Shown: positions 12,835 through 40,367 of the stretch, in pieces | How the letters are laid out: every line of letters starts with the position of its first letter | Position numbering within the stretch: position 1 is the first letter of the stretch | Source of the DNA: Ovis canadensis | Lineage: Eukaryota; Chordata; Mammalia; Artiodactyla; Bovidae | Direction: 5' to 3' | Assembly: GCF_042477335.2 (NCBI RefSeq) | Contig: NC_091247.1 | Coordinates: 223,348,001 to 223,412,000 of the forward strand | Length of the DNA stretch: 64,000 nucleotides | The notes under the pieces: model-generated | Told to the model about the DNA's origin: nothing | Seen by the model: the letters and a program-made list of their open reading frames with translations, nothing else | Database searches by the model: none | Made by a program: the position numbers and the translations under genes

Positions 12835-12975
12835 AAAAAAACTTTGTTTTATATTGAAGTGTAGCTGATCAACAATGTTGTGACAGTTCCAGGTGAACAG
12901 CGAAGGGACTTTGCCATACATACACATGTGCCCATTCTCCCCTTCCCATCCAGGCTGCCTCCTTGGCTACTTTTA
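12835..12975 (-). mobile_element. L1 3' end, antisense
   Basis: It begins next to a poly-A/T run at about 12830-12841 and matches the cetartiodactyl L1 3' UTR (AGTGTAGCTGATCAACAATG and following) as I remember it. Boundaries are approximate. Confidence 0.55.
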
Positions 12976-13419
12976 ACTCTATATTCTCCATTCTGTATTC
13001 ACATAATCAGCTGTCACCCCCATCCCTACCCTAAGCTACTCGATGCTGTTTTCTTCACAAAATTTAAGCACTTTCTAAATGTTCTCGTTTATACTTTATT
13101 ACACATCTCCTTCACTGGAATGTAAGCACCAAAACAAAGGGCAGAGTTCTTTGCTGTGGTGTTCTCCAGCTTGAGCATCTAAAACCCCGATGGCTTTAGT
13201 TACCATCTGTGTGCTAAAGACTTCTAAATTTATATTTCCAACCCTTACTATCGGGGTCCAGACTTGTGTATATATAATTGTCTACTCATCATTTTGAGAC
13301 ACCTGGGTATATTAATGGCTTTGCAAACTTGGTAAACCCAAAAGAAAAGTCCTGCCTGCTTGGCCCTTCTCCCACCCCAGGATGAATGGCACTGCTACCC
13401 TTTCAACAACAAAACCTAG

Positions 13420-13895
13420 AAACCTAGGAGCATCACTGAGTCCACTCCCTTCCTTACTCTCCATAACTAACCCATATCTTCCTTTCCTTCATTTCCTCTG
13501 CTGATTACTTGCTGTGCCCAAGCTAGATCACCTACATCTAGGTCTCACCTACTCCACTGCATTAGCCTGTTTCTCACACAGCATTCACTCCAGGTCCCTG
13601 CCCCCAATCCATTCTACACATAACAGCTGAGATGATGTTTTTCAACACATAAATCTAATGAAGTCATTCTCCAGCCTAAAACCTTTTAGTGGTTTTCCAT
13701 TGCTGAGAAGAAAATCTCAGATATCCTTCTTTCCTACAAGGTTCCCATGTTTGTCTTCCATCTACTCCTCTAAAGGTATCTCCCTCCCTCTCTTTCCACT
13801 CTTGTCCTCTCCGCTCAAGCCTCCTCAGCCGACCACTGTATCCCAGTGCCTAGTACAATGCTTGGCACACACTAGGCACCACTGAAATGAATGAT
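13420..13895 (+). mobile_element. L2 LINE fragment
   Basis: The pattern of the L2 3' region is recognisable, ending with AGTGCCTAGTACAATGCTTG and then a GAATGA-type tail. The copy is old and diverged. Confidence 0.5.
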
Positions 13896-14639
13896 CCTCA
13901 TGAGTAACAATTTAAGAAACTAGGTATTTTAAAAGCTTGAAATAAAAGGATAGATGTAAAATTCCCAATTATAGAGATGCTGCTTTAGATACAGTGACAA
14001 CCAGCTGCAAGTGTCTAGCTGTCCTTTGAAGATTAAGAACCAAAATTCTGAAGAAACCCGTGGGCTCAGAAGGTAAGACTTGCAGACATGTGAACAGTTT
14101 CCAAGGGGAGGAAATATGGGTGAAATCTTGAGGAAATTCCCACCGCTTCCTTTTTCAGAAGTGAGAGAAGGTTGGATCATCAGAGAAAGAGCAGTCAGAG
14201 AGGAATCAGTACAGTTTAGTTTTCAAAACAGGAGGGAGGGGTTGTCTAAAAGGTTAAATATTTCAATCAGCCACAGGGGATGACTTAATACAGGAAAATG
14301 GAAAACTTTGACTCAGAAATCAAAATGATTTAAAGATGTACATTGGGAAGCTTGTTCCCAGTTCTTACGTGGCCTACCCTGTTCCATGCATGTCCAACCC
14401 CACCCCCACATCGACTTTATTAGTGATTTTCTATGCGAATAGGCAAACATTATGGCAAAAGGCCTTTTCATTTCTTTATTAGAGAAGAGACTGATGATCA
14501 ATGAAGGTAGCTGAGAGAATATGAGCGAGCAGAAGCTGCATCAGTACTAAGGAGTCAAGTGGGGAGGACAGTAAATGTGTTGAATACAGGAGCCCCAGAC
14601 ACTGAGCCAGGTAGGAAGTCAGAATCTGTATCACCTGCC

Positions 14640-14765
14640 TTTGCTCCTCACTGTACACCTGGGGATTATGAGCATATTTTACAGGTAAGAAGACCCAAGT
14701 GCCAAAAGATTATCACTCAAGTCACAGAGCTAGTAACTGGGCAGTTCTGGAACGATGGGTGAAGA
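14640..14765 (+). mobile_element. MIR SINE fragment
   Basis: The MIR core order is preserved: an ACAGGTAAGAAGACCCAAG-like segment, then CAAGTCACAGAGCTAGTAAC, then the GGGCAGTTCTGGA region. Confidence 0.5.
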
Positions 14766-16159
14766 GGCAGCCAGTAAGAGAGATTTTCATAAAAGAGCAA
14801 GTGAAGATGATTCTGTAGTGGAAGAGATCTGTGCATTTCACACACACACAAAAGGGAGGCACAACTGGAGAGATTCAAGATAAAATAACTGAAAGAGCAA
14901 GATCCTTTCCTGAATGAAGACAGAGACTGGAAACAGAAACTCTTCTAGGAGGAGGCAACAGCAGAGTGAAGCAGAGCTGGTGAAGCTGGACAACCGGGGA
15001 GACTGAGGTTGGCAGGAGGCACCATGGAAGGCGAGGGCAGTAAACTCAGCAGAGCCCAGCAGCAACAGCCCTGATGCACTCCACAAAGAGTGGGCAGTTG
15101 CAGGGAGTGGTCTTCATCTTTCCAGAACTGTCCTCACCCCCAGAAACCAATCCTCCGCAGCTCCAGTGGGGAGGTAGGTGAAGAAGATGTGGGTGATAAG
15201 CCCAGGTGAGTGATGGGCTTCTCCATGGCCAAGGCATTCCAGGATGGGTGTTGCGGCCCACTCTGACAATTCCGAAGCCCAGGTGGAGACATGGAGGATC
15301 TACGGCATGAAGACACTGAAGGAACGGGAGAGACTGGGGGAAGAGGAAGGGCGATGTCAGGATCTAACTTGGATCTTGGTAACTGTGGGCCTTGTTTCCC
15401 CTATGTGGGCTAGGCGCCTCTGGACAGCATTCATTCATCCAGCAAACACTCACTGAGCACCTATGCTATGTAAGGTCCTGTGCTGGATCCACCTGCCAGG
15501 GACACCGGGGACCAAGGCAGGCATGATCCCCGCCCACACCAAGTTTGCCATCAATGGAAAAGGCCAACAGCACTGAACTCTGGTGAGAGTTATGAGAGAG
15601 GCCTATATGAAATCTGAGGTGGGAAGGGAGAACACTACAAGGGTGGTCCATCCTTTTTTTAGTAAATCATGACCAAAAAAAGCAGAAATGGAAAGGTGAC
15701 AAGAAGTTATTGTCAAAGATGAGATCTTACAAATCTTGAGATTTAATCAGAACTTTCAATATCCCTTAAGTCTTACAGTTACTGGGAAAAGGGCCACCTC
15801 AACCAACAAGCTGAAACTTCAAAATGGACATCCCCTTATAGTGAGACACTCAAAAAAAGGTAATTTCAAAGCAATATAGTAGCTGCTACTGTAGCACAAA
15901 GGGAAGAAAACATTTGAATCTGGTAAGAACTGAGAGCCTGGAGCCACATGAGCTATCTCAAGACGGTCAATCTCCTCATGCCTTCACTTTGTCACCTGAA
16001 AAATGGGGATCAGAATAATGGCAGGCATTTACTGAGCACTTACGCCGCACTGGAGAGTAGTGTATTGTATTATTTAACAATACCTGAACAATTCAGGGCC
16101 CTCACATGGATTTAATGAGATTACTTGTGTAAAGCACTCAGGTCAGTGCCTGATACCTA

Positions 16160-16376
16160 GTGAAAGTGAAGTGTTAGTCCCTCAGTACCCTCGGACTCTG
16201 CGACACCATGGACTGTAGCCCACCAGGCTCCCTCTGTCCATGCAATTCTCCAGGCAAGAATACTGGACTGGGGTAGCCATTCCCTTTTTCAGGGGATCTT
16301 CCCCACCAAGGGATCGAACCCAGGTCTCCTGCATCGCAAGCAGATTCTTTACCGTCTGAGCCACCGGTGAGACCAC
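16160..16376 (-). mobile_element. Bov-tA/BovA-type SINE
   Basis: On the minus strand the SINE head, B box (GGTTCGATCC) and BovA body are all recognisable. It lies about 0.55 kb upstream of the ADSL ATG, just outside the CpG island. Confidence 0.85.
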
Positions 16377-16869
16377 CATAAACATTAGTGGGTTTATTAT
16401 TAGTGGCCAACCAGAGGGAAGAGTGGGTTCATCGGTGACATTTTCTGACCTGGACCTTGAGTAAGATGTAGTGGGAAAGACGTGTCCCAGGGCGGAGAAC
16501 TCAATGCCGATTTCCCCTGTCTTGTACTTGTCTCAGAACCGTGCTGGGGGCCCGGCAGGCGGCAGGAGTAGGGGAGGGGAGGAGACAAAAATAATAGCAG
16601 AAAAACAGTGCTTTCCAAATGTCTTGGACATCAATTTGAGGTCCTCAGAGCAATCCTAAAGGCGGGTCTTAATGTACCTTTTTTCGGATGAGAAAACTGA
16701 AACGCAGAGCTGCGGAGGTAACTTGTGAAGCACTGACCACGTTTCTCGTAAAACGAAGAGAAACGCTTTAACCCTCAGCAGCGAAGAGCCTAAACTCTGC
16801 AGCCCTGAAGGCTCTGGTCTCCCGGAAACCCCAGGGGTGGAACCAAGTGGAAGAAGTCCCGCCCACAGA

Positions 16870-16881
16870 CTTCCGCTTCCG
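16870..16881 (+). promoter_or_regulatory. ADSL: Tandem ETS/GABP (NRF-2) cores in the ADSL promoter
   Basis: Two directly adjacent CTTCCG hexamers (16870-16875 and 16876-16881) sit 44-55 bases before the ATG. Paired ETS cores are the typical GABP (NRF-2) arrangement. Known, from memory: a human ADSL-deficiency 5' UTR mutation at about -49 has been reported to disrupt an NRF-2 site. Position -49 falls in this element here. Confidence 0.7.
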
Positions 16882-16924
16882 CCCTCGCTGACCCAGTCAG
16901 CTCCGGCGGGGTCCAGAGTCCGGG

Positions 16925-32316
<15,392 letters not shown>

Positions 32317-32560
32317 AGTCGGAAGAGAATTATTAAACAAAAACCATTGTTGGCTCTGTTAATTTTTATTGCCGAGTCATAAAAACTATTACTCTAGTGC
32401 CATATTTTATTTCAGGAACTGTTACCATAAATTAATACAGCACTTTTTTTCTTTCCATGGTGCTTTCACATTTCTCACATTTGCAATGCAGAAATAAACT
32501 GCATTGTAGTTGGACTGTTTTTCACAGCTACACAAGTTTGCATAATAAATGTAGCTCATA
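32317..32560 (+). other. ADSL: ADSL 3' UTR region with candidate polyadenylation signals
   Basis: ATTAAA lies only 16 bases after the stop (32332-32337). AATAAA occurs at 32493-32498 and 32544-32549. The last two, with nearby T/GT-rich DNA, look more plausible for the main mRNA end. The choice cannot be settled from sequence. Confidence 0.5.
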
Positions 32561-34420
32561 GCTTGCACTCTGCTCTTTCAAGGCACATTTTCCAACTAGT
32601 CTAATCCTTTTTACATGTTCACTTGATTGCAAGATGGTGAACAAATTCTTGGTCCTCTCTTCTGAAAGTGAGTTTTATCTGGGCCTTGGAAAATAATCTG
32701 GATTCAGTGATTCATTATGGCCCCCTACCTACATTTCAGTTGTATTTGATGAGAATAAGTAATGAAATGCGATGAATTGTCAAAGAAACTGATGTGGTCT
32801 TCATGCTGACTCAGCTGGAGTCGTGCCCAGCTTCATTTGCTCTTTGGGTAGGGCTGTCTGTCAAGGAGATGCTAACTGGGTGTATTGATCTCATTGAAGC
32901 ATTTGACGGTCTCTGGTCCTGACAGCTGGCTGTCAGAGGTGAGAGAGAGGGGACGATCACCCCGCTGGAGGGAAAGCACTGTTGTTATGCCGCAGGCTTC
33001 TGTCCTGGGCCCTGCCTCATTCTGCATATTTTTCCAGCAGAGATGAAAAGGAAGAAAGCTTATTCTCAGGTTTGCAGATGACACAAAAGTAGGACAATTA
33101 ACCAAGGCATTTATTTGGTAAGATAATTAAGATGTCACCCAAAGAAAACAGATTAATATGCTGTGGCCAAAGTGAAGAAGGAAAAAATTAAGGTAAATGT
33201 AAGCAAGTTAACCTTCAACTCAATATGAACCAGAAGTGGTTGCCAGTGAGATCAGAGTGTTAGGGAATGTTGATGGTAGTGGTGTCGGGCGAGGCCATTA
33301 GTCTCCATGTTCCGGGCTCATGGCATTGTGTTGAGTGTCAGACACCCCATCTGAGGAACAGAGATAAACACGGGATCCAGCCTCCAGGGAACATATGAGT
33401 GGTGCAGCAGTGTTAAGGCTCAGACCTTGTAAGAGAAAACTTGCCATTGCTTCAAATATTGTCATGAGGAAGAGAGACCCAGTTGAGACCCGTCCATACC
33501 TGTGGTTGAGAGTCTAAAGCAGGTTTGGGCCCAGACTTTGGAACTGCTCTGAGTTAGTGCTTCTCCCCGCTCTTCCCCCTCAGGTCACCTAGTGATCAGG
33601 AGTGGGGGTGTTGTGAGGGTGGAGCGGCTGAATCCTCCCCAGGTGTATCAAATCAAAGGCAGCCCAAGGTGAAGAGCTCGACCTATTGGGAAGAAGACCA
33701 AGACGTGATCCTTCAAGTCAAATCTAAAGTACAGTTCAGGGTGACTGGCAGGCATGGACCACCTGGAGCCATGTGGCATTTCAGTTCTTCCAGAAACAAT
33801 TTGATTTCTTTGTTAGTCCTCTCTTGTGAGAGTCTGGGAGGGATGTTTGAAACTACTAGGTTTGTGACCCAAGTGAATAATCACAGAGTGCTGTTCAGAG
33901 ACACCATCTACTTCTCCAATACGGGCTGCCAGAGAGGAAGCAGGTACTATCAGCATCTGTAATCTGAGAGCTTCTAGCACATACCACACACGGGGGAGGG
34001 AGGGGATATTGGACACCATGGGTTTTAGTTAATAAATTTCCTCATAGCAAATAAGGAAATAGAATGCCAGTCTTGTTCTGACAATTCTGATTGCTAGTGA
34101 TCTGTGGTTTGGCTGGTTTTCCTTTCTGGGCTGTTGGGAGTGGGTGGATTTCCTTTTTTTCATTCTCTTTTGGTTTTATTTTTATATACTTGTGATATAT
34201 TCTCAAGTGCAATTTCTTATTTTAACTTTTATTAAAGACACTTGGGTGGGTGACAGGTTGGCTGAGGAGAGAACATGGCATCTTGAAGATTAGATTGAAT
34301 TCAGTTATTAACCACTGATGCAAGAAACCCCAGGATCTGAACCACCAGAAATTAGGGTCTGGACAGGCTATGAGGCCAGCTGCGGTCAGACACCTGGGCA
34401 GTCACCGCCCTCTTTCCCTG

Positions 34421-34542
34421 AAGTGAAAGTGAAGTCGCTCAGTCGTGTCCAACTCTGCAACCTGTGGACTGTAGCCCACCAGGCTCCTCCGTCCATGGGA
34501 TTCTCTGGGCAAGAATACTGGAGTGGGTTGCCATTTCCTTCT
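34421..34542 (-). mobile_element. BovA SINE fragment with 12-bp target-site duplication
   Basis: The antisense BovA 3' half is flanked by CCTCTTTCCCTG at 34409-34420 and again at 34543-34554. The insertion is therefore fully delimited, and it is 5'-truncated (no tRNA-like head). Confidence 0.85.
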
Positions 34543-35104
34543 CCTCTTTCCCTGGCTGATGGTAAATCGTAAGACAGCCAGGGAGCCTGGTGTCCTGCAG
34601 TGGAGTCACCGAGGTTAGATGCCTCCAGAACAGTGATGTAAACCCAGGGTCTGACGTGAAGAAAGGACTCAGAATGTCATTTTCCTTTCCAAGCCCAGGA
34701 GAGCTTGCCAACCTTCCTCTTGATGGTTAGTTGAGGAACAGGCTGAGACGATGCTGCTGTTGGTTTGGTCTGCCTACCAGGGGTGAGTGCATCGTAAACT
34801 TGAACCAACCAGAGAATGGAGGACGTGTCAACATCAAAAATGAATAGTAAAAAGTTTTAAAAAAGACTAGAAAGCTACATAAATAGTGTGGTTTCTTGGA
34901 TAATGAGTTTAAGGGGATTTTCTTCCAATTTCATTGAGGTATAATTGACATACAGCTCTATAATTTTAAGGTGTATACAGCATAATGACCTCACAATAAG
35001 CTTAGTAAACATAAATTTTTTTAATTAAAAATATTTTTCTAGTGAGAACACTTGGGATTTACTCTCCTAACAACTTTCATATGTAACATACAGCAGTGTT
35101 AATT

Positions 35105-35320
35105 ATGGCCTCCCAGGTGGTGCAGTGGTAAAGAATTCACCTGCTAGTGCAGGAGACGAAGTAAACTCATTTTTGATTCCTGGTTCAGAAAGATCCCCTG
35201 TAGAAGAAAATGGCAACCCAGTCCAGTATTCTTGCCTGGGAAATCCCACAGACAGAGGAGCCTGGTGGGCCACAGTCTGTGGGGTTACAAAGAGTCAGAC
35301 ACGACTAAGTGCACACATAA
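35105..35320 (+). mobile_element. Bov-tA SINE
   Basis: The head is GCCTCCCAGGTGGTGCAGTG and the body runs to AGTCAGACACGACTAAGTGC. An imperfect flanking repeat (CAGTGTTAATTAT and CAGTGTTGTTTAT) suggests a target-site duplication. Confidence 0.8.
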
Positions 35321-35357
35321 ACAGTGTTGTTTATATTTATCATGTATAATATACCCC

Positions 35358-35494
35358 TGCTGCTGCTGCTGCCGCTGCTAAATAGCTTTGGTCGTGTCCA
35401 ACTGTGCGACCCCATAGACGGCAGCCCACTAGGCTCCCCCATCCCTGAGATTCTCCAGGCAAGAACACTGGAGTGGGTTGCCATTTTCTTCTCC
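35358..35494 (-). mobile_element. BovA SINE with CTG/AGC tail and 10-bp target-site duplication
   Basis: AATATACCCC at 35348-35357 is repeated at 35495-35504. The element starts with a TGC/CTG-type tract (the complement of an AGC tail) and is a 5'-truncated antisense BovA. Confidence 0.85.
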
Positions 35495-35544
35495 AATATA
35501 CCCCTCGGTCTTCTTTATAAGTGGAAGTTTATACATTTTGGGGG

Positions 35545-35650
35545 GGCAGGGGTGAAGTGGTTGGCATGAAGAACTTCCCAGACCAGGGGTTGGACCTGTG
35601 CCCCATGCGGGGGAAGTGCAGTCTTAACCACTGGACCACCAGGGAAGTCC
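35545..35650 (-). mobile_element. CHR-type SINE fragment
   Basis: The minus strand reads GGACTTCCCTGGTGGTCCAG with the start of a CHR-type body. It is truncated. Confidence 0.7.
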
Positions 35651-37195
35651 GAAGACATTTGTACCTTTTGACTGCCTTCAACCAGTTCTCCTTGCTCCCT
35701 CTGCTTACATCTGGTAACCAAAAGTCTGATGTTTTTCCTATGAGTTTGTTTTTGAAATACAATTGTCCTACAACACTGTGTTAATTCCTGTTGATCAACA
35801 TTGACGTAATATTTTTATGCATTTCAAAGTGATCACCACAATGTCTAGTTACGATTTATCACCATAAAAGATATTACACATTTATTAACTATATTCCTCA
35901 CGCTGTACATTTCATACCCATGACTCACTTATTTTGCAGCTGGAAGTTTGTACCTCTTAACTTCTCTCTCCTTACCCCCTCCCTCCTGGCAACCACCTGA
36001 TTATTCTCTGTGACTCTGTTTCTATTATTATGTTCTTTTGTTTTTAGATTCCAAATATAAGTGAAACCCTACAATATTTGTCTGCTGACTGACTTCACTC
36101 AGTATAGTAATCTCCAGATCCACCCATGTTGTTGCAAATGGCAAGATTTCATTCTGAGTAATATCCCAGTGTGTCTTTACCACATCATTACCCACCTATT
36201 GATGGGCTCTCGGGTTGCTTCCATATTTGGGCTATTATACATAATACTGCGATGAGCATAGGGGTGCATATATCTTTTCTAATTAGGAGTGGAATTGCTA
36301 GATCATATGGTAGTTCTATTGTTAATTTTTTGAGGAAACTCCATACTGTTTCCTATAGTGACTGCCCCAATTTATGTTCCCCATAACAGTGCACGTGCCT
36401 TCGCATGTAGCTAGCCCGTCTTCCCAACACTACTGAAGAGGCCAGCTTTTCCCCGTTTGTATTCTTGCCTCCTTTGTTGCAGATTAATTGCCCATGTGCG
36501 TGGACAATTTCCGGGCCCTCTGTCCTGCCCGTTGGCCTCGGCTCTGGTTCCGTGTCAGTGCTATTCTGTCTTGAGGGCTGTGGCTGTGCAGTATCGTTTG
36601 AGGTCAGGCAGTGTGACACCTCCAGTTTAGCTCTTTCCTAGGATTGTTTTGGCTATTTGGGATGTTTTGTGTTTCCATGCAAATTGTTCTAGTTCTGTGG
36701 AAAGTGTCACTGATATTTTGATAGGGATTGCATTGAATCTGTAAATCCCCTTGGGTAAGTATGATCATTTTAACAATATTCTTCCAATCCATGAACATGG
36801 TATATCCTTCCATCTGTTTGTTTCATCCTCCGTTTCTTTCAGCAGCGTCATAGTTTTGCAAGAACAGGTCTTTCACCTCCTTAATCAGACTTATTCATAG
36901 GTGTTTTATATTGTCTTTTTGCTTCTGTGCATTTTTTTTGAATGCAGCTTTTATTTAAATTTTAGAAAAGTTTTAGATTTATAGGAAAACTGCATATAAA
37001 ATAGAGAAAGTTTCCATATATACTGATTGGTTTCCCTTACTATTAATATCATATGTACCATTTTACAGTTATTAACCAATTGTGATATATTAAAGTCCTT
37101 AATTTTTATCTAATAACCTTCTTTTGTTCCAGGACTCTATCTGGAGCAGAAATTATATTTAGTCATGATACATTTCAAAAATACTGAAATTCATA

Positions 37196-37316
37196 ATTCC
37201 CTAGTGGTCCATAAGTTAGGACTCTGCCCTCTCACTGCTAAGGGTCCAGGTTCAATCCCTGGTTGGGGAACTAAGATCCCACAAGTCACATGGTGCAACC
37301 AAAAGGAAAAAGATGA
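37196..37316 (+). mobile_element. CHR-type SINE
   Basis: B box GGTTCAATCC, body AACTAAGATCCCACAAGTCA, A-rich end. Confidence 0.75.
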
Positions 37317-37375
37317 AAAATACTGGAATGATTATTAGAGATAAAGACACAAAATTTGGCTATTTCTGAATGTGT

Positions 37376-37585
37376 GTGTGTGCTGTCACTTCAGTTGTGT
37401 CCGACTCTTTGTGACACCATGGACTATAGCTCACCAGGCTCCTCTGTCCATAAAATTCTCCAGGCATGAATACTGGAGTGGGTTGCCATTTCTTCCTCCA
37501 GGGGATCTTCCCGACCCAGGGATCGAACCCTAATCTCTTACATCTCCTGCATTGGCAGGTGGGTTCTTAACCACTAGCACCACCA
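37376..37585 (-). mobile_element. Bov-tA SINE
   Basis: Antisense full-length copy preceded by a short TG run. The complement of the B box (GGATCGAACC) is intact. Confidence 0.85.
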
Positions 37586-38397
37586 TAACTAGAAGTAAAA
37601 GCAAAATATGGATTTTCAGTTCTGGATCTGGTGTGACCCTATGCTTACCTTATTAAGTGCTGTGTACTGTACAGAAAGATTCTTAGAGGCCAAATTTTTT
37701 GGAGAGGGTTGCAGTGGGGGTGGTTTAAGTGGTAAGTATGGGTGGTAATTTGCCCTGGTGGTAAGTACAATCATGAAATGTACAAACTCAAGAAGGAACT
37801 GAGCTGGATTTCTGGCCCCGATTTCAACATGAGCACTTCAGAGGATGAGATGATGTGTTGGTGACTATTGAACAAAAGGTCAAATGAGACCTTTGGGTGG
37901 CATGAAACAGGAGGCCCTCTATATCTTCTTGTGTAACAAGGTCCTCTGGCCTTAGAAAAGTCAGTTAGAGCTGCCCTTTCAGATTCTAATGCCTTATTTT
38001 GTACTGAAAGTTCTCTTATATTGTGGTGGTAGTTGGCCTTCCTCCTCCATAGTGGGCCAGAAGTTGTGGCCAGGTGAATGACTCCCAGAGCAAGCTGGTG
38101 TGGCAGGAGGGGCTCAAAGGAGTATTTGGAAGCTACTGCAGACCCCTCTTGTAAGGACAGGACTTTCCCCATGGGAGTTTCCTAGGAAATAATAAGTTCC
38201 TATCAAAGGAGATACAGATGAAGTTGAGAGGGAGCCTGGAGCCACGAATGCTTCAAAAGTCAAGTTTCCATCCACAAATGATGTAGCCTTTCATTGATAT
38301 GGCTCTAGGGCACTGAGAAGTTTAAAACTATGGGAAAGTGTTACCCCTCAGACAGGGCTTCATAAAGCTGTAACAAGGATAATGCCAGGGCCAAGGA

Positions 38398-38480
38398 CAG
38401 TTGACCCTTGAACCACATGGGGCACTGACCTCTGTGTGGTTGAAAATCCACATATAACTTTAAAGTTGACCCTCTTGTTT
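38398..38480. mobile_element. MER2-like DNA transposon remnant
   Basis: CAGTTGACCCTTGAACCACA, then a segment matching GTTGAAAATCCACATATAAC, is the end of the MER2 (Tigger-type) consensus as I remember it. Only one end is visible. Confidence 0.55.
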
Positions 38481-39178
38481 CTGCAGTTCTTCAGCCACTT
38501 ATCACTTCTCATGATTTTAGCCAAGTTCTCTGTAAAATTGTAAGCATAAAATTTGCCCCGCTTTGACCACAGGAGTGTTGTGAATAACATGAAAGTGCTT
38601 TGTAAAGTGAGCATAATACTATGAGGTCATGACTGAGAATGCCTTGTGTTTTGTAAACTTCATGTGTGGTTCCCATTAATTCACTGCATCATTCCCACCT
38701 TGAAATACCCTTAGGAATTTGAGCTTAGGTTAATAATCAGCTCTCAAGCTAAATTGTAGTCTTTCTCTTCTGAGTAGGGTGAAGTTTCTAGAAAAATATT
38801 CCTGTAATTCTGTTGTAGCTTTTGGTGACCTTTGTAAAACATGGGAAGTGTTTTATTTTTTTTTAAACTAGAGCCTGATGTCAGCTGGGACCTAGATATC
38901 AAATGGAGATGGGCCCGGCTACCTTCATGGACTGTTCAGTCATACTGTACTTTAACATTTTCTCAAACAGCAAGTAGTTCTCACAACAACCATAGATTCA
39001 CCTTCTCATTTTATGGGTGAGCCAAAGGTTAGAGTGGTTCATAGACTGAAATGCAGACCTCTGACTATACCCTCACTGTATTATGCCCAAAAGACCTCAA
39101 CCAATTTGTTACGATTTGTGGCTCCTTCCAAGGCTTGTGAATTATGTTAAGAGTGGGTCAGACTGGTCTAGGACTGGT

Positions 39179-40060
39179 TTCAGTTCAGTTCAGTCGCTCA
39201 GTCGTGTACGACTCTGCAACCCCATTAACTGCAGTACACCAGGCCTCCCTGTCCATTACCAACTCCCAGAGTCCACCCAAACCCATGTCCATTGAGTCAG
39301 TGATGCCATTCAGCCGTCTCTTCCTCTGTCGTCCCCTTCTCCTCCTGCCCTCACTCTTTCCCAGCATCAGGGTCTTTTCAAATGAGTCAGCTCTTCACAT
39401 CAGGTGGCCAAGTATTGGAGTTTCAGCTTCAACATCAGTTCTTTCAATGAACACCCAGGATTGACCTTTAGGATGGACTGGTCAGATCTCCTTGCAGTCC
39501 AAGGGACTCTCAAGAGTCTTCTCCAACACCACAGTTCAAAAGGATCAGTTCTTCGGTGCTCAGCTTTCTTTATAGTCCAACTCTCACATCCATACATGAC
39601 CAGTGGAAAAACTACAGCCTTGAGTAGACGGACCTTTGTTGGCAAAGTAATGTCTCTGCTTTTGAATATGCTATCTAGGTTGGTCATAATTTTCCTTCCA
39701 AGGAGTAAGCATCTTTTCATTTCATGGCTGCAATCACCATCTGCAGTGATTTTGGAGCCCCCAAAAATAAAGTCAGCCACTGTTTCCACTGTTTCCTCAT
39801 CTATTTCCCATGAAGTGATGGGACCGGATGCCATGATCTGTTTTCTGAATGTTGAGCTTTAAGCCAACTTTTTCACTGTCGTCTTTCACTTTCATCAAGA
39901 GGCTCTTTAGTTCTTCACTTTCTGCCGTAAGGGTGGTGTCATCTGCATATCTGTTATTGATATTTCTCCCAGCAATCTTTATTCCAGCTTGTGCTTCCTC
40001 CAGCACAGCGTTTCTCATCATGCACTCTGCATATAAAGTTAAATACGCAGGGTGTTTGTA
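39179..40060 (-). mobile_element. 5'-truncated BovB LINE with degraded ORF2 C-terminal part
   Basis: BovB is an RTE-clade non-LTR retrotransposon. The element runs on the minus strand and its 3' end is at 39179 (complement of the GTTCAGTTCAGTCGCTCAGT tail). Reverse-transcriptase codons are readable in two overlapping minus-strand frames (39797-40063 with RYADDTT, then 39400-39834), so a frameshift separates them, and a residue before RYADD is lost. The protein is broken. It ends less than 100 bp from the SGSM3 CpG island. Confidence 0.85.
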
Positions 40061-40367
40061 CACCCATAAAGAAGGCGCTTAAATATTTAGAAAATGAGTA
40101 TCAAGTAAGCCGCTCCTTCCCACAGCCCTGGAGCGTCTGTCCCACAGCCTGACCATAGACCCACCCCAATACTCCCCTAACTCCTCGGGCTGCAGTGCAG
40201 ACGGGAGGCCAAGTGTGCCTCGCCAAGCCAAAACTGGGCTTCGAAGGTCACACCTCCCACCCCTACTGCCCGCTGGAAGACGCAGGGTTGGCTTCGAAAA
40301 GAGCTTGGTGTGGCGAGTGCAGGGGCTCGCAGACCCCGCCGCCGCTCCCGCCCAGCGGACCCAAAAG

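Larger units (their letters stand above)
10769..16744. other. TNRC6B-ADSL intergenic region
   Basis: No gene is seen. It holds a Bov-tA SINE (12102-12295), an antisense L1 3' end (about 12835-12975), an L2 copy (about 13420-13895), MIR fragments (about 14640-14765 and 16640-16740), a second Bov-tA SINE (16160-16376), and otherwise unassigned sequence. Open frames here are short and repeat-derived or random. Confidence 0.6.
34918..37170 (-). mobile_element. Composite of antisense L1 fragments
   Basis: Antisense L1 3' UTR/ORF2 matter is seen at about 34918-35096, 35690-36410, 36600-36900 and 36940-37150. The complement of L1 ORF2 C-terminal codons is visible near 36290-36350. Three SINEs split it between 35105 and 35650. 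No intact reading frame remains. Confidence 0.6.
32561..40080. other. ADSL-SGSM3 intergenic region
   Basis: No gene is supported. 32560-34400 is mostly unassigned. After that come SINEs (34421-34542, 35105-35320, 35358-35494, 35545-35650, 37196-37316, 37376-37585), a composite antisense L1, a MER2 remnant (38398-38480), a MIR-like segment (about 38940-39075) and a BovB fragment (39179-40060). Confidence 0.6.

Noticed and set aside
33055-33260. Possible CR1/L3-like LINE fragment (TTTGCAGATGACACAAAAGT)
   Set aside because: One suggestive RT-like word but no extended match I could follow. Left unassigned.
33669-33962. 97-codon plus-strand frame downstream of ADSL
   Set aside because: Tested as an alternative last exon or small gene. 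No acceptor, domain or family resemblance was found.
39400-40063. BovB reverse-transcriptase frames as possible host genes
   Set aside because: Frame-shifted, 5'-truncated, and repeated elsewhere in the window. They are annotated as LINE fragments only.
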